Positions 1 to 8,447 are shown, counted from the first letter of the stretch. The stretch: DNA of 33,113 nucleotides from Nevskia soli DSM 19509 (GCF_000711955.1 NZ_JONR01000048.1:1-33113), one strand, 5' to 3'. Translations and numbers: made by a program. The notes: generated by a model from the sequence alone, not told the origin.

Positions 1-332
1 TGGCCTATGTCCAGAACTTCCTCTGCCCGACTCTTACACCTGGCGACATCGTGATTGCCGATAACCTCGGCAGTCACAAGGTTACCGGCGTTCGGGAAGC
101 CATTGAGGCGGTCGGCGCCACCCTTCGCTACCTGCCGCCGTACTCGCCCGATCTGAATCCGATCGAAAAACTCTTCGCAAAGCTCAAAACACTCCTGCGA
201 AAAGCAGCCATCCGAACCGTCGATGCCCTCTGGGAATACATCGGTACCCTCATCGACGTCTTTACCCCAGAAGAGTGCTCGAACTACTTCGCCTCTTGCG
301 GGTACGTCAGTAAATAAATCGAAAATGCTCTA
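1..332 (+). mobile_element. Right end of an IS630-family insertion sequence (partial)
   Basis: The window opens inside a transposase of the IS630/mariner type, and the element appears to end just after its stop codon. Read inward from position 330 on the minus strand, the end starts GAGCATTTTCGATTTA, which looks like an IS630-type terminal inverted repeat. A TA dinucleotide follows at 331-332; IS630 elements duplicate a TA target. The other end lies outside the window, so the terminal repeat cannot be matched. The end assignment is inference; the transposase identity is well supported. Confidence 0.7.
3..317 (+). CDS. IS630-family transposase, C-terminal part (5' end outside window)
   Basis: The open frame runs in from the window edge (first full codon at position 3) and ends at TAA 315-317, giving the last 104 residues. 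It carries the DDE catalytic core signature of IS630 transposases: the second acidic residue in IADNLGSHK and the third in PPYSPDLNPIEKLFAKLK. The C-terminus, with a helix and a short Cys-containing tail, is usual for the family. Whether the full gene is intact cannot be seen. It points away from the neighbouring capsule operon and has inserted at that operon's distal end, which fits the horizontally acquired look of this part of the window. Confidence 0.85.
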   Translation, partial: AYVQNFLCPTLTPGDIVIADNLGSHKVTGVREAIEAVGATLRYLPPYSPDLNPIEKLFAKLKTLLRKAAIRTVDALWEYIGTLIDVFTPEECSNYFASCGYVSK

Positions 333-527
333 GCGTAGCCGCAAAACGACATCGTCCATTGCGGATTTGGCAGTTTCATTCTTGGAAAATCCCCATCTAA
401 GGTTGCAGTTGGTGCAATCTTCTGTCCTGCACGAACATTTAAAGTGATCTTGTCCTCCCAAAAATCTCCGCTCTTTGGCAGTATTCAATGAATTGGAACG
501 AGTAATTTCGACGGGATTAACTGTCAC
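330..527 (-). CDS. Unidentified small ORF at the end of the capsule operon, probably truncated by the IS
   Basis: I do not recognise this 65-residue product. It begins with GTG directly after the KpsT stop codon (TAG at 530-528, GTG at 527-525), so it could be translationally coupled to the export genes. A Cys cluster (C31, C33, C38, C41 in KCSCRTEDCTNC) is its only notable motif. Its TAG stop (332-330) is made from the TA target plus the first base of the inserted IS630 end, so the original reading frame was probably longer and lost its 3' part. Base composition is much more AT-rich than the rest of the window, as in kpsT. It may be the start of a glycan-modifying enzyme, but nothing shows that directly. 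Confidence 0.35.
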   Translation of the reverse strand: MTVNPVEITRSNSLNTAKERRFLGGQDHFKCSCRTEDCTNCNLRWGFSKNETAKSAMDDVVLRLR

Positions 528-1175
528 CTACAGCGATTGGTAAGAATTGGCAGCGTCCGCGACATTTGAGTAAGAAATGGCTTGTCCCTGGTTGAGCACC
601 AATGCCGAATCGCACACATCGGTTAGCAACCCGGCGTCATGAGATGCAATGATTAGAGTTCGTCCGGCCTTTTGATCAAACAAATAACTGCGGCAGCGTT
701 CATGGAACCGATAGTCTCCGACTAGTATCACCTCGTCGATAAGATAGCAGTCGAAATCAATGGCGATGGAGAGTGCAAATGCCAGGCGGGCCCTCATTCC
801 GGAGGAATAGGTTTTGACCGGCTTGTATAGATGTTCGCCGAGTTCGGCAAACTCCTCGACGAAATTCCGGAGTTTTACAAAGTCCGTACGGTAAATGCGC
901 GAAACGAAACGCATGTTATCGATCCCGCTCAAGCTCCCTTGAAAAGCTCCCGTGAATCCCAGCGGCCATGAAACCCGCATCTTGTGCTTCACGGTCCCGC
1001 TGGTGGGCACCTCAACTTTTCCGATCAGCCGGATCAGCGTCGATTTTCCCGCTCCATTGCGTCCCATCAAGGCGAGTTTCTGTCCCATCTGTATATCCAA
1101 ATTCACCTTGTCCAGCACAACCTGTGTTCTGTTGTGCATGCGGTAAATTTTTCTCAGGTCACGAATCTCGATCAT
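528..1175 (-). CDS. kpsT: Capsular polysaccharide ABC exporter, ATP-binding subunit (KpsT/CtrD/BexA type)
   Basis: This 215-residue ATPase drives export of lipid-linked capsular polysaccharide across the inner membrane with the permease encoded just upstream. The Walker A loop GRNGAGKST is at residues 38-46, the signature SSGMR at 124-128, Walker B with catalytic Glu in YLIDE at 144-148, and the switch His in ASHD at 179. The segment DEVILVGDYRF is typical of KpsT/Wzt-type ATPases. The length is normal for the family. The start ATG overlaps the stop of the permease gene by four bases (ATGA at 1175-1172), so the two are translationally coupled. The codon and base composition is clearly more AT-rich than the catabolic genes further along, which suggests horizontal acquisition of the export block. 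Confidence 0.93.
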   Translation of the reverse strand: MIEIRDLRKIYRMHNRTQVVLDKVNLDIQMGQKLALMGRNGAGKSTLIRLIGKVEVPTSGTVKHKMRVSWPLGFTGAFQGSLSGIDNMRFVSRIYRTDFVKLRNFVEEFAELGEHLYKPVKTYSSGMRARLAFALSIAIDFDCYLIDEVILVGDYRFHERCRSYLFDQKAGRTLIIASHDAGLLTDVCDSALVLNQGQAISYSNVADAANSYQSL

Positions 1176-1999
1176 TCGACTTGTATGTATTTTCGAACCG
1201 AGCGGGTCATGATCAGGCCGATCACACCGATAGCGGCGCAGGTGAAACTGACGTAGGCAAGGTCGTAGTGGATCACGACGCTTGATCCGTACTGCCCGCC
1301 ACGGATCATTTCGTAGGCATGGACGCTGGGCATGTAAAGGGCGTACACCCGCGCGCGGGGGGGGAGCCAGTCAACCATGAAAGCGAAGCCGGACACGGGG
1401 ATCATCAGATAGCCGGTCACCGTGGTGATCTTCTCGACCCAGTCCGCCATTTCACTGGCACAGGCGAAGACGATGGCGCAGCCGGCGCTGAACAGGATCA
1501 TGTAAAACCACCCAAGATAGAACAAGCCAAAATCCTTGGGCGGCGTGTAAGCGTCGAAGACGCTGAACAAAAGAGCTACCACGACAAATGCAACGATTGA
1601 ACCCACTGTTTCGAGGACGATACGGGCGGCAAGAAGATCCAGAACCCCCAGTTGCTTGTGATAGAGAAGGCTGGCGTTGGCGGTGAAGCACAGGACCGAT
1701 CGCGTTACCGCATGGCGCCACAACATAAGGGGGGCGTAGCCGGTAAGGACAAATGACGGCACGGGAATCCCGTGCTCATATGAAGGCCTCACCGCGGACC
1801 AGAATGCTGTAACGCCCAAGCAAAACAACAGGGGCTCTCCGATGATCCAGAGGAACCCGATATTTTCCCGGCCATACCGCGTATGCAGTTCGCGCAGCAT
1901 GAGTGCGCCGACAACCACAAAGCGCAAGCGCAGGGACTCGATGAAGGATATTTCCTTTCCCGGAGCGGGATCGGCACTTGGATTGGCTGGATGGGCCAC
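1172..1999 (-). CDS. kpsM: Capsular polysaccharide ABC exporter, permease (KpsM/CtrC/BexB type)
   Basis: This 275-residue ABC-2 type integral membrane protein is the partner of the KpsT ATPase. It begins with a cytoplasmic stretch containing the family pattern LMLRELHTRYGRENIGFLW, followed by about six hydrophobic segments, the first around FCLGVTAFW and the last near the C-terminus (LAYVSFTCAAIGVIGLIM). The chosen start is GTG at 1999, ten bases after the stop of the preceding gene; no strong ribosome binding site is visible, so coupling is likely. It ends in a four-base overlap with kpsT. The order OPX, PCP, permease, ATPase matches ctrABCD/bexDCBA loci. Confidence 0.92.
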   Translation of the reverse strand: MAHPANPSADPAPGKEISFIESLRLRFVVVGALMLRELHTRYGRENIGFLWIIGEPLLFCLGVTAFWSAVRPSYEHGIPVPSFVLTGYAPLMLWRHAVTRSVLCFTANASLLYHKQLGVLDLLAARIVLETVGSIVAFVVVALLFSVFDAYTPPKDFGLFYLGWFYMILFSAGCAIVFACASEMADWVEKITTVTGYLMIPVSGFAFMVDWLPPRARVYALYMPSVHAYEMIRGGQYGSSVVIHYDLAYVSFTCAAIGVIGLIMTRSVRKYIQVE

Positions 2000-2009
2000 A
2001 GGAGTCGGC

Positions 2010-3200
2010 CTAGACCTGGGAGTGCTCGCGGATTCCCGCTAGCAGGAATTTGGCGATCGAATATGCCAGGCAGCAGCTGATGAGTACCGTCAACACGGTT
2101 CTGAGGCGTTTGGGAAATTCGGCCTTATCGGGGCGGCTGGGAGCGACAACACGATCGAGGTAGGTGTTCTGACGGCGTGCTTCCTCGCGTGAGGACTCCA
2201 GCGACGCCATCGCCGAGGCGAGTTCCTTGGCGGCAAAGTCCTGTCTCAAGATCAGTTGCTCGTACTCCGAGATTTTCGGTGCCATCGAGCCGTCACTGCC
2301 CGCAAGTCGTGCGCGCAGGCCATCTATCTGGCTTGTGAGCGCCGCCGCATGTGTTTCAAGGTTCGACCGCATCGGACTACCGGGGGAGTTCTGGTCCAGT
2401 TCCGCTAGCCGGGTTCTTGTCGACGTCAATTCTGCTTGCATTCTTGCCAGCGTTTCGAAGATGGCTCCCGATGTCTTCCCGGGATCGAGCAAGGTTTCGC
2501 GATTGCGATACGAGAGGACGTTTGCTTGCGCGGCCGTGATACGGTCTTCTGCGAGCTTAACGTCGATCTCCGCGTCGCGCACGGCGTTGTCGTGGGCGCG
2601 CTCGTTGAGCCGGTTGACAAGCGCTTCGCTTTCATCGAGCAACAGGGTTGCGATCAACTGCGCATCTTCAGGCCTGAATGCTTTTACGATCAGTGTGCTG
2701 ATGCCTGTGGTGGCATCATAAGCCACGGAAACACGCTTCTGATAGTAATGGAAAAACTCTTCGGCCCGGCTGTCATTGATGAGATTGGGATAGCGCGAGA
2801 TGAAGTCCGCTTCCGGGCGATTGAAGAGCGCGCGTAGATCAGTCTTCTTTTCCAAGGCCGTGATTGCATCGCGCGAAATAATGAAATCGTGAACGGAAAA
2901 GACATCGTCCTGGGCCCGGCCGATACCGGTGCTCTGGAGCAGGCTGCTGAGGCCTACAGCCTGCATACGGGAAGGGGCCCGGACGACGAACCTTGCTTCC
3001 GATGCGTACAGATCCGGTGCGAGCAGGAAATAATAGAGCGCGCTGACAATTGTAGGCACCCAGACGAATATCACCGACCAGCGATGCAGCCAAAGCCAGC
3101 GCTGCAGTTTTTCGGTACGTTCCTCTCGTTGACCGGTACGAGTACTGGTCAAGCCGGGAACCAAATTATCTGCCCCATGGGCATCATCGCTACCGTCCAT
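2010..3200 (-). CDS. kpsE: Capsule export inner-membrane polysaccharide co-polymerase (KpsE/CtrB/BexC type)
   Basis: This 396-residue protein bridges the inner-membrane ABC transporter and the outer-membrane channel. One membrane segment lies near residues 42-61 and a second near the C-terminus, about 369-387. Between them is a long periplasmic region rich in predicted helix and coiled coil (for example the stretch with RDAEIDVKLAEDRITAAQANV). Just after the first membrane helix comes the family pattern LYASEARFVVR. Size and topology fit the PCP-3 family. The gene follows a 185-bp AT-rich gap after the OPX gene, long enough to hold an internal promoter, though I cannot identify one with confidence. 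Confidence 0.9.
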   Translation of the reverse strand: MDGSDDAHGADNLVPGLTSTRTGQREERTEKLQRWLWLHRWSVIFVWVPTIVSALYYFLLAPDLYASEARFVVRAPSRMQAVGLSSLLQSTGIGRAQDDVFSVHDFIISRDAITALEKKTDLRALFNRPEADFISRYPNLINDSRAEEFFHYYQKRVSVAYDATTGISTLIVKAFRPEDAQLIATLLLDESEALVNRLNERAHDNAVRDAEIDVKLAEDRITAAQANVLSYRNRETLLDPGKTSGAIFETLARMQAELTSTRTRLAELDQNSPGSPMRSNLETHAAALTSQIDGLRARLAGSDGSMAPKISEYEQLILRQDFAAKELASAMASLESSREEARRQNTYLDRVVAPSRPDKAEFPKRLRTVLTVLISCCLAYSIAKFLLAGIREHSQV

Positions 3201-3385
3201 TACGACCTATATTGCTCTGTTGAGGGGCAATGTGCCCACAATGATTGCAATTCTAATGCTTGAGCGGAATTGCTGCTCTAAGTAGTTTGAATTTACAAGG
3301 AAAAGAAACGAAACAAGTTCCACACATGACGTCATCGAAAAGCCCGATAAGCTGTGCAGGTGCCCTCAAATCCGAATCCTCGATT

Positions 3386-4606
3386 TTATTTGACGGAACT
3401 GTCCACTATCGCTCCATTGATCAGCGGTTGCACAACCAAACCGACCAAATTCAGGAATTTCTCCAGTTCGGTCGATGGAGAATTGGATATGTAAAGTATG
3501 TCGTGGTCGCGCACATCGAAGTTTTGCGCCAGGAAATAGCTGCCGGCTTTGCTCAGATCCAGCTGATAGACCACTGGTACGGGCGCATCGTCGTTGATTT
3601 CCGACGGCGCTGTGCCGAGATTTTCAGCGATGCTTTTGGGTTCGAAGCGGAACAGGAAAACGCCTCTTGGATCTGCGCGCGAATCAGTCAATCCGCCGGC
3701 TTTGGCAACCGCTTCCGTCAGGGTGATTCTGGCGGCGTCGAAGCTGATCAGTGCGTTGTGTCCCGTGGCACCAAATGCGGTGAAGCTTTCAGGTTGACGG
3801 GTGATCACCAGGTCGTCGCCGGGATGTAGGTGGACGTTTTCGCCGGGATCGCGCAGTACTTGCAGCAAGGGTACCGTGACGCTGCTGTCGCGGCGCGTAA
3901 GCTGCACTCGCGTTTCGAACGTCGGGACCTTGATGCCCCCGGCGGTGGCGAGTACATCAAGCAACCGCTCGCCATAGGGCGAGAGCGGGACCCGCGCCCC
4001 ATTCGTAACTTCGCCCACGACAGTCACCAGGTTGGACGAGTTGTGCGTCAGATTGACCAGAACCTGCGGCTTCTGAGCTTTGCCGCCCAGCGCTTGCTCG
4101 ATGATGCGCTGCACGTCCGTGGTGGTGTGATTGGCTACAGGAATGCGACCTGCGAATGGAATGGTGATGCAACCGTCGCTGCCGACGATCTGTTCCGGAA
4201 TCACTGATCCACGAGCGGAGTTGACGGTAGCCATCGGGGCCACCGCAGTCGGGCTTGACGAGAACAGCGTGTCGGAGCCGACTTCCCAGATCGTTATGGT
4301 GAGGCCGTCGCCTCGACCGATTACAAGGTCCGGCGTATTCGCATCGTCTCCAAATTGCGCCGCCAGGGTTGGCGCGGGCCGGTGTTTCAGTACTTGAATG
4401 GTGCTATCGGTGACCTCCACAAGCTCGAATGGATGGCTCGATGCTTGTGGCTGGTATTCATCATGAATCTGAGACGTGCGTGGCCCGGAATTCGGAAGGG
4501 AAGAGCAAGCGGCAAGCCCCAGGCTACAGCCCAGCGCAAGCCATTGCAGGGCGAACCTTCTGGCGTGATAACTAATGGTGCGAATGGCGGATGTTGTCGA
4601 ATTCAT
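3386..4606 (-). CDS. Capsule export outer-membrane lipoprotein, OPX family (CtrA/BexD/KpsD/Wza-like)
   Basis: This 406-residue protein probably forms the outer-membrane exit channel. The N-terminus is a lipoprotein signal peptide with lipobox LAAC, giving Cys34 as the lipidated residue. A polysaccharide-export (poly-export) domain follows, with the pattern VIGRGDGLTITIWEV near residue 95 and GCITIPFAGRIPV further on, then SLBB-type beta-grasp repeats (LVTVVGEVTNGARVPL; DLVITRQPESFTAFGATG). The length is closer to CtrA/BexD than to the longer KpsD, so no kps symbol is given. It is the first of the four export genes in the minus-strand operon and follows the glycosyltransferase gene by 42 bp. 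Confidence 0.92.
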   Translation of the reverse strand: MNSTTSAIRTISYHARRFALQWLALGCSLGLAACSSLPNSGPRTSQIHDEYQPQASSHPFELVEVTDSTIQVLKHRPAPTLAAQFGDDANTPDLVIGRGDGLTITIWEVGSDTLFSSSPTAVAPMATVNSARGSVIPEQIVGSDGCITIPFAGRIPVANHTTTDVQRIIEQALGGKAQKPQVLVNLTHNSSNLVTVVGEVTNGARVPLSPYGERLLDVLATAGGIKVPTFETRVQLTRRDSSVTVPLLQVLRDPGENVHLHPGDDLVITRQPESFTAFGATGHNALISFDAARITLTEAVAKAGGLTDSRADPRGVFLFRFEPKSIAENLGTAPSEINDDAPVPVVYQLDLSKAGSYFLAQNFDVRDHDILYISNSPSTELEKFLNLVGLVVQPLINGAIVDSSVK

Positions 4607-4648
4607 GCTGCAAATCAGATCGTTATAGATGAAGGCAATAAATGGATA

Positions 4649-5974
4649 TCACGCAGCTGAACGGATCAGCTTCAACGCAGACGCCAGATGATCCCCCCAG
4701 TTTGGCGGTTTGTAAGTTTTCAGATGATTCAGCTGCTTTTCGCGGCGCGCTGAGGCTTCTATCGAATAGTCCTGGACGGCTAGCAACCAACCACGACCAT
4801 CCAACGGGTCGAGATATTCTGCGCTCTCACCCCCGATTTCACGGTGCGCGGCGATTGCCGAGGCAATCACCGGCGTGCCCAATGCCAGCGCCTCGGCGAC
4901 CGGCAGGCCGAAGCCTTCGCCGAAGGAGGGCATGAGCAGCGCCCGGGCGCCGCGCAGCAGGGTGGCGATGTCGCCATCCCCCAGGCCGGAACCCTCGATG
5001 ATGAAGCGCGATAGCAGGCTCGACCGGTCCAGGATATTGAACACGGTCTGGTTTTCCCAGCCGCGGCGGCCGATGAGCACCAGCCGTGGCGCGGCATCGC
5101 CCTGGCTCTCCACCAGCCGCCGCCAAACCTGGAGCAGCATTTGGTGGTTCTTGCGCGGTTCGATGGTGCCCAGCATTACGAAGTATGGCACTGTCGGCGA
5201 CAGTGATGTGTGATCGAGTTCGCGGCCAAAGCGATTCTCGACGCCCAGGTGCAGGACTTCGATCGGCGGTACCCGGCGGTTGTGTTCGTGCAGATACCGG
5301 GTCAGCGCACTCCGGGTAGCATCGGAATTGACGATGACCTGGCGCGCATGCGTGCCGACGGTTTCGAGGCGTGCGGCGTGCCGGGCCGGTTCGCGCGGGC
5401 GGTTGAACTCGGGGAATTCGAGCGGGATCAGGTCGTGAATGAAAAACACGCTGCCGATACCGGTGTTCTCCAGCCAGCGCGATACCGCTTTACGGAACAG
5501 TCGCCCATGGGAGGTATTGACGTAAACCCCGGCAGCGCCTACCGGCATGACCCCGCGTGGCCTTAGGGAGCCCAGTGCTCCATTCAGGGCGGAACCGGCG
5601 CGGCGGAGACGGCTCCCTTCGCTTGCGGGTTCGCTCTGGGCTTTCACCGGTGCTGGCCTAGCGGTCCCTGCCGGGGCTTCCAGCCATTCACGCAAGCGCC
5701 TGAAGCCTGGCTGCTGCGCCTGCGCGGGGCTGCTGTTCTCCCAGCGCTGCCGCACTGCGTCGATCAGGCGTGTTGCCGGGCCTTGGCCCATCAGTTTCGG
5801 GCCGAATACGTCGAAAGTCACCAGCCGCAGATCAATTCCGGCTGCCGTGCTCAGGGCGGAAACGTAGGCAAAATCCACCCGGTCGATACCGGTCGGTGTG
5901 GCCAGGCCGCCCCGGGCCAGGAGCCGGGTTGCATCGAACAACACGCGGATGGTTCCGGCTTCAGGGCTTGCCAT
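4649..5974 (-). CDS. GT4-family glycosyltransferase for capsule synthesis
   Basis: This 441-residue enzyme has the GT-B fold of family 4 retaining glycosyltransferases. The C-terminal nucleotide-sugar half carries GTIEPRKNHQMLL, a common start of the donor domain, and the EX7E motif in MPSFGEGFGLPVAEALALG, followed by GTPVIAS. The N-terminal half includes the acceptor-side pattern FFIHDLIPLEFPE. There is a low-complexity Ala/Pro-rich insert at about residues 95-130. It presumably adds a sugar of the capsule repeat or linker; donor and acceptor cannot be told from sequence. Its start overlaps the end of the KpsC-like gene by 14 bases, so the two are one transcription unit. GC content is higher than in the export genes downstream. 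Confidence 0.88.
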   Translation of the reverse strand: MASPEAGTIRVLFDATRLLARGGLATPTGIDRVDFAYVSALSTAAGIDLRLVTFDVFGPKLMGQGPATRLIDAVRQRWENSSPAQAQQPGFRRLREWLEAPAGTARPAPVKAQSEPASEGSRLRRAGSALNGALGSLRPRGVMPVGAAGVYVNTSHGRLFRKAVSRWLENTGIGSVFFIHDLIPLEFPEFNRPREPARHAARLETVGTHARQVIVNSDATRSALTRYLHEHNRRVPPIEVLHLGVENRFGRELDHTSLSPTVPYFVMLGTIEPRKNHQMLLQVWRRLVESQGDAAPRLVLIGRRGWENQTVFNILDRSSLLSRFIIEGSGLGDGDIATLLRGARALLMPSFGEGFGLPVAEALALGTPVIASAIAAHREIGGESAEYLDPLDGRGWLLAVQDYSIEASARREKQLNHLKTYKPPNWGDHLASALKLIRSAA

Positions 5975-7046
5975 GCGCGGACATCCAGGAGCGATACAGG
6001 CCCAGACACAGCCGGGCGAGCCGCGGCGCGGCCCAGCGTTCGAGGGGGGCGCCCGCTGCGCTGTCCGAGGCCAATTGTCTGGCGACAGTCTCCACTTCGC
6101 AGGGGCGGCCGTTTTCAGGATCGATATAGCGTGGATAAACGATCAGTGTTCCGGCAACCAGCTCGTCCAGACTCAGGCGTCGGCTGCGGCGTGGAATTTC
6201 CAGATGATCCTGCGTGAGTCCCCAGCCGGCATAGAAGGGCAGGCCCCAGGTCGTTACCGGGATGCCACGCAGCAAAGCCTCGAAGCCGAGCAGCGAGGTC
6301 ATGGTGTGCACGGCGTCGATTTGCGGGAACAGGGCCGTGGCCGATACGTCCCGGACGACCTGGTCGGCGTGGCGCAACGCGGCGGTATCGGCAATGCGGC
6401 CGGGACGGGTGCCAGCCTCGGTGTCGGGGTGCGGTTTGTAGACGATCCAGGCCGCCGGTTCGGCGATGCGCACTCGCCGCAGCAATTCCACGTTGCTGCC
6501 GACTTCCGGCGCGCCGTAGCGGATCGACGCGTCGTTCTCGACCTGGCCGGGGACCAGGATGCGGCGCCGTCCGGCAGGAGCACCAATGGGTACCTGCGCC
6601 AGGGTGCCGACGTTGTACTTGGTCAGTCCGCGCGATACCAGGAACTGGCGCAGGCTCGCGGCCCGCTGCAGCAGTGCATCGCTGAAGCCGCCGTCTTGCA
6701 GCAGGCGCTCCAGCGCGGACGGCGTGCGGGGATCGAAATAGATTCCCTCCGCATCGATCACCAGCGAGGCTCCGCCGACATGGGCCGAACCGAGGCCCAC
6801 CGAGCGCAGGAAGCCGTCCTCGATCCTGACCAGCGGACACTGCTGCCGCGCAGCGGCCGCTGCGAACCCTTCGGGCTCACGCGCTGCCCAGATCACAATG
6901 CGTCCGCCATGGCGCGCCTGGTTGCGCAACGCTTGGGCTGGCGAGGCCGCGTAGTGCAGTCGGTTGCCCGGCTCGCGCAGGAAACGATCGATCTGCCAGC
7001 GCTTCCAGGGCTTGATGCCTACGACTTCGGTTCGACTCGAATTCAA
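5961..7046 (-). CDS. Single-module KpsC-like capsule Kdo transferase (capsule synthesis family)
   Basis: This 361-residue protein belongs to the KpsC/KpsS capsule-synthesis family, whose members build the poly-Kdo linker on the lipid end of ABC-exported capsules. It shows the core patterns VRIEDGFLRSVGLG, SLVIDAEGIYFD, VYKPHPDTEAG and the late segment GLPFYAGWGLT. Classical KpsC has two such modules in about 670 residues; here there is only one. The opening VGIKPWKRWQIDRFL resembles the start of the second module more than the first, but this is from memory of the family. The start is TTG at 7046: the in-frame codon four positions upstream is a stop and no ATG or GTG follows soon. No clear ribosome binding site is seen. 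No separate KpsS is present in the window. Confidence 0.82.
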   Translation of the reverse strand: MNSSRTEVVGIKPWKRWQIDRFLREPGNRLHYAASPAQALRNQARHGGRIVIWAAREPEGFAAAAARQQCPLVRIEDGFLRSVGLGSAHVGGASLVIDAEGIYFDPRTPSALERLLQDGGFSDALLQRAASLRQFLVSRGLTKYNVGTLAQVPIGAPAGRRRILVPGQVENDASIRYGAPEVGSNVELLRRVRIAEPAAWIVYKPHPDTEAGTRPGRIADTAALRHADQVVRDVSATALFPQIDAVHTMTSLLGFEALLRGIPVTTWGLPFYAGWGLTQDHLEIPRRSRRLSLDELVAGTLIVYPRYIDPENGRPCEVETVARQLASDSAAGAPLERWAAPRLARLCLGLYRSWMSAHGKP

Positions 7047-7616
7047 GGAGTTTGTTTACTGCGAGCGCTTTACAGATGGCCAAGGAAGGAAATGGCTGGC
7101 GGCTCCGCCAAACCGGAATCTGGTGCGGGGGATAAAAATTGAAGTTCCCCTCTATTTAGCGGAATTTTAAGGGATTTCCCGCCTATATGCACGGTTGTCA
7201 AGCCTCTTTGAGGGGGGGTGGCTATATAGGCATGAAGCTGGCGCTGACAGGGGCCGCGGCAGTCCCTCAAGGCCGGTATTTTCGGGGGCGCCGTTAGGGT
7301 GATGATCAAGGCGATGGCCTGGATTCGATACCTTACAGTCCGCGCTGCGTCATTAAAAAGGGCTGCTGTGACCCATGGATTCCTGGTCGAGTGGAAGCAG
7401 TATCGGGAGGCAGTGCAATCATTTTCCTCCGCTATGGTCTATTGCAATGTCCCCAGACTACGCGACGAAACCATGGATGCGGGGAAAACGGCACTTTTTG
7501 ATTGTGGTCTTGCGCTGTTGGGGCGCAGGCAACTCCGCGCCGGATGGTCAGGCGAGGGGCAACATGATCGAAACAACGCCAACGCTGAGGCCGTGCGTAA
7601 GAAAACAGAACGGCGG
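7047..7616. promoter_or_regulatory. Divergent intergenic region between capsule operon and lipoprotein gene
   Basis: About 570 bases without a convincing gene; open frames here lack a signal peptide or family resemblance. It must hold the capsule operon promoter on the minus strand. A TTGACA box reads on the minus strand at 7201-7196, but the 17-bp-spaced hexamer (GAAATC) is a poor -10. An inverted pair GCCTATAT (7181-7188) and ATATAGGC (7224-7231) brackets this box, and TATATA at 7223-7228 could be a plus-strand -10. An operator role for the inverted pair is inference. Confidence 0.35.
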
Positions 7617-8426
7617 ATGTGGGCGCGAGGACCATCGCGCTATGCGTTGGCTTGGGTTTCCCTGGCGCTATGCTTGTGCGGATGTTCCATCCTTCCGGTA
7701 TTACAGCCGGCCAATGATCGGCCCTTCAATTTCGAGCAGGATACCCTGGCGTTCGACAACGAAACGGAATGGCGGTACGAGGCTGGTTCTCCCGTCGGAT
7801 ATTCCAAGCCCTCAAGCAAGAATCCCGAGGGCGATTACACCCTGCGCTGCTTCGTCATGAGCCGCTCCGCGCGGCAGTTTTTTCAGTTCGCGCGTTTCGA
7901 TGCATCGAAGCGAGGCGTGGATGACGATACCTACCGGCAATTGATCCATCAGGTGATCGCTCATGATCCCAGCGAAACGGGGCCTCTTCCCGAGCGCGTT
8001 GTCATACCAGGGTATTCCGGCCTGCGCAGTTTCAGCGCAGACAAGGAAGTTTTGCTCAAGGGAGAGTTGGGAGGCGCGGTGCAGAGCTTCCTGCAACGCG
8101 GCAACTGGAGGATGGTATTCCCCTTTAGCCACGATCATCAGGAAGAAACGGCAAACAGCATGATGGTAGAGATCCGCAAGCATCGGCCGCCGGTGGTCCA
8201 TGTGGTGACCTTTCCCAAGATCACCATCAACCACGCTGTATTGCTCTACGCGGTTAGCGAAACCGGCAGCAATATCCGCTTCCAGGTCTACGACCCCAAT
8301 AATGCAGCGAAGCCTGCAACCCTGGATTTCGATCGCGCCAAACGCAGCTTTATATTCCCCGCCAATATCTATTTCGTGGGCGGCGAAGTCGATGTTTACG
8401 AGGTGTACCGGTCGGCGCTCTACTGA
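7617..8426 (+). CDS. Putative lipoprotein with papain-like Cys/His/Asp arrangement
   Basis: I do not recognise a named family. The 269-residue product starts with a lipoprotein signal peptide ending in LCLCGC (Cys23 lipidated). The mature part shows RCFVMSRSARQFFQF (Cys78), then TINHAVLLYAV (His206) and FQVYDPNNA (Asp226/Asn228). That order and spacing is what papain-fold and C39-like peptidases show: a Cys at the start of a helix, then His before a strand, then Asp or Asn. Peptidase or amidase activity is inference. The frame is open back to 7299, but the signal peptide places the start at ATG 7617 or GTG 7593 (which would add a KKTERR n-region); neither has a strong ribosome binding site. 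It is transcribed away from the capsule operon and converges on the cytochrome gene 21 bp downstream. Confidence 0.7.
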   Translation: MWARGPSRYALAWVSLALCLCGCSILPVLQPANDRPFNFEQDTLAFDNETEWRYEAGSPVGYSKPSSKNPEGDYTLRCFVMSRSARQFFQFARFDASKRGVDDDTYRQLIHQVIAHDPSETGPLPERVVIPGYSGLRSFSADKEVLLKGELGGAVQSFLQRGNWRMVFPFSHDHQEETANSMMVEIRKHRPPVVHVVTFPKITINHAVLLYAVSETGSNIRFQVYDPNNAAKPATLDFDRAKRSFIFPANIYFVGGEVDVYEVYRSALY

Positions 8427-8447
8427 AATCCCGACGACATTACCGGG

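Noticed and set aside
3326..3335. Perfect palindrome ATGACGTCAT in the gap between the OPX and KpsE-like genes
   Set aside because: Ten-base palindromes are expected by chance many times in 33 kb, and there is no second copy or promoter context.
5898..7142. Plus-strand open frame of 414 codons across the capsule genes
   Set aside because: Opposite strand to two recognised genes, and no recognisable domain.
7299..7616. Upstream extension of the lipoprotein gene (106 codons)
   Set aside because: It would bury the lipoprotein signal peptide inside the protein; the start at 7617 or 7593 fits export.
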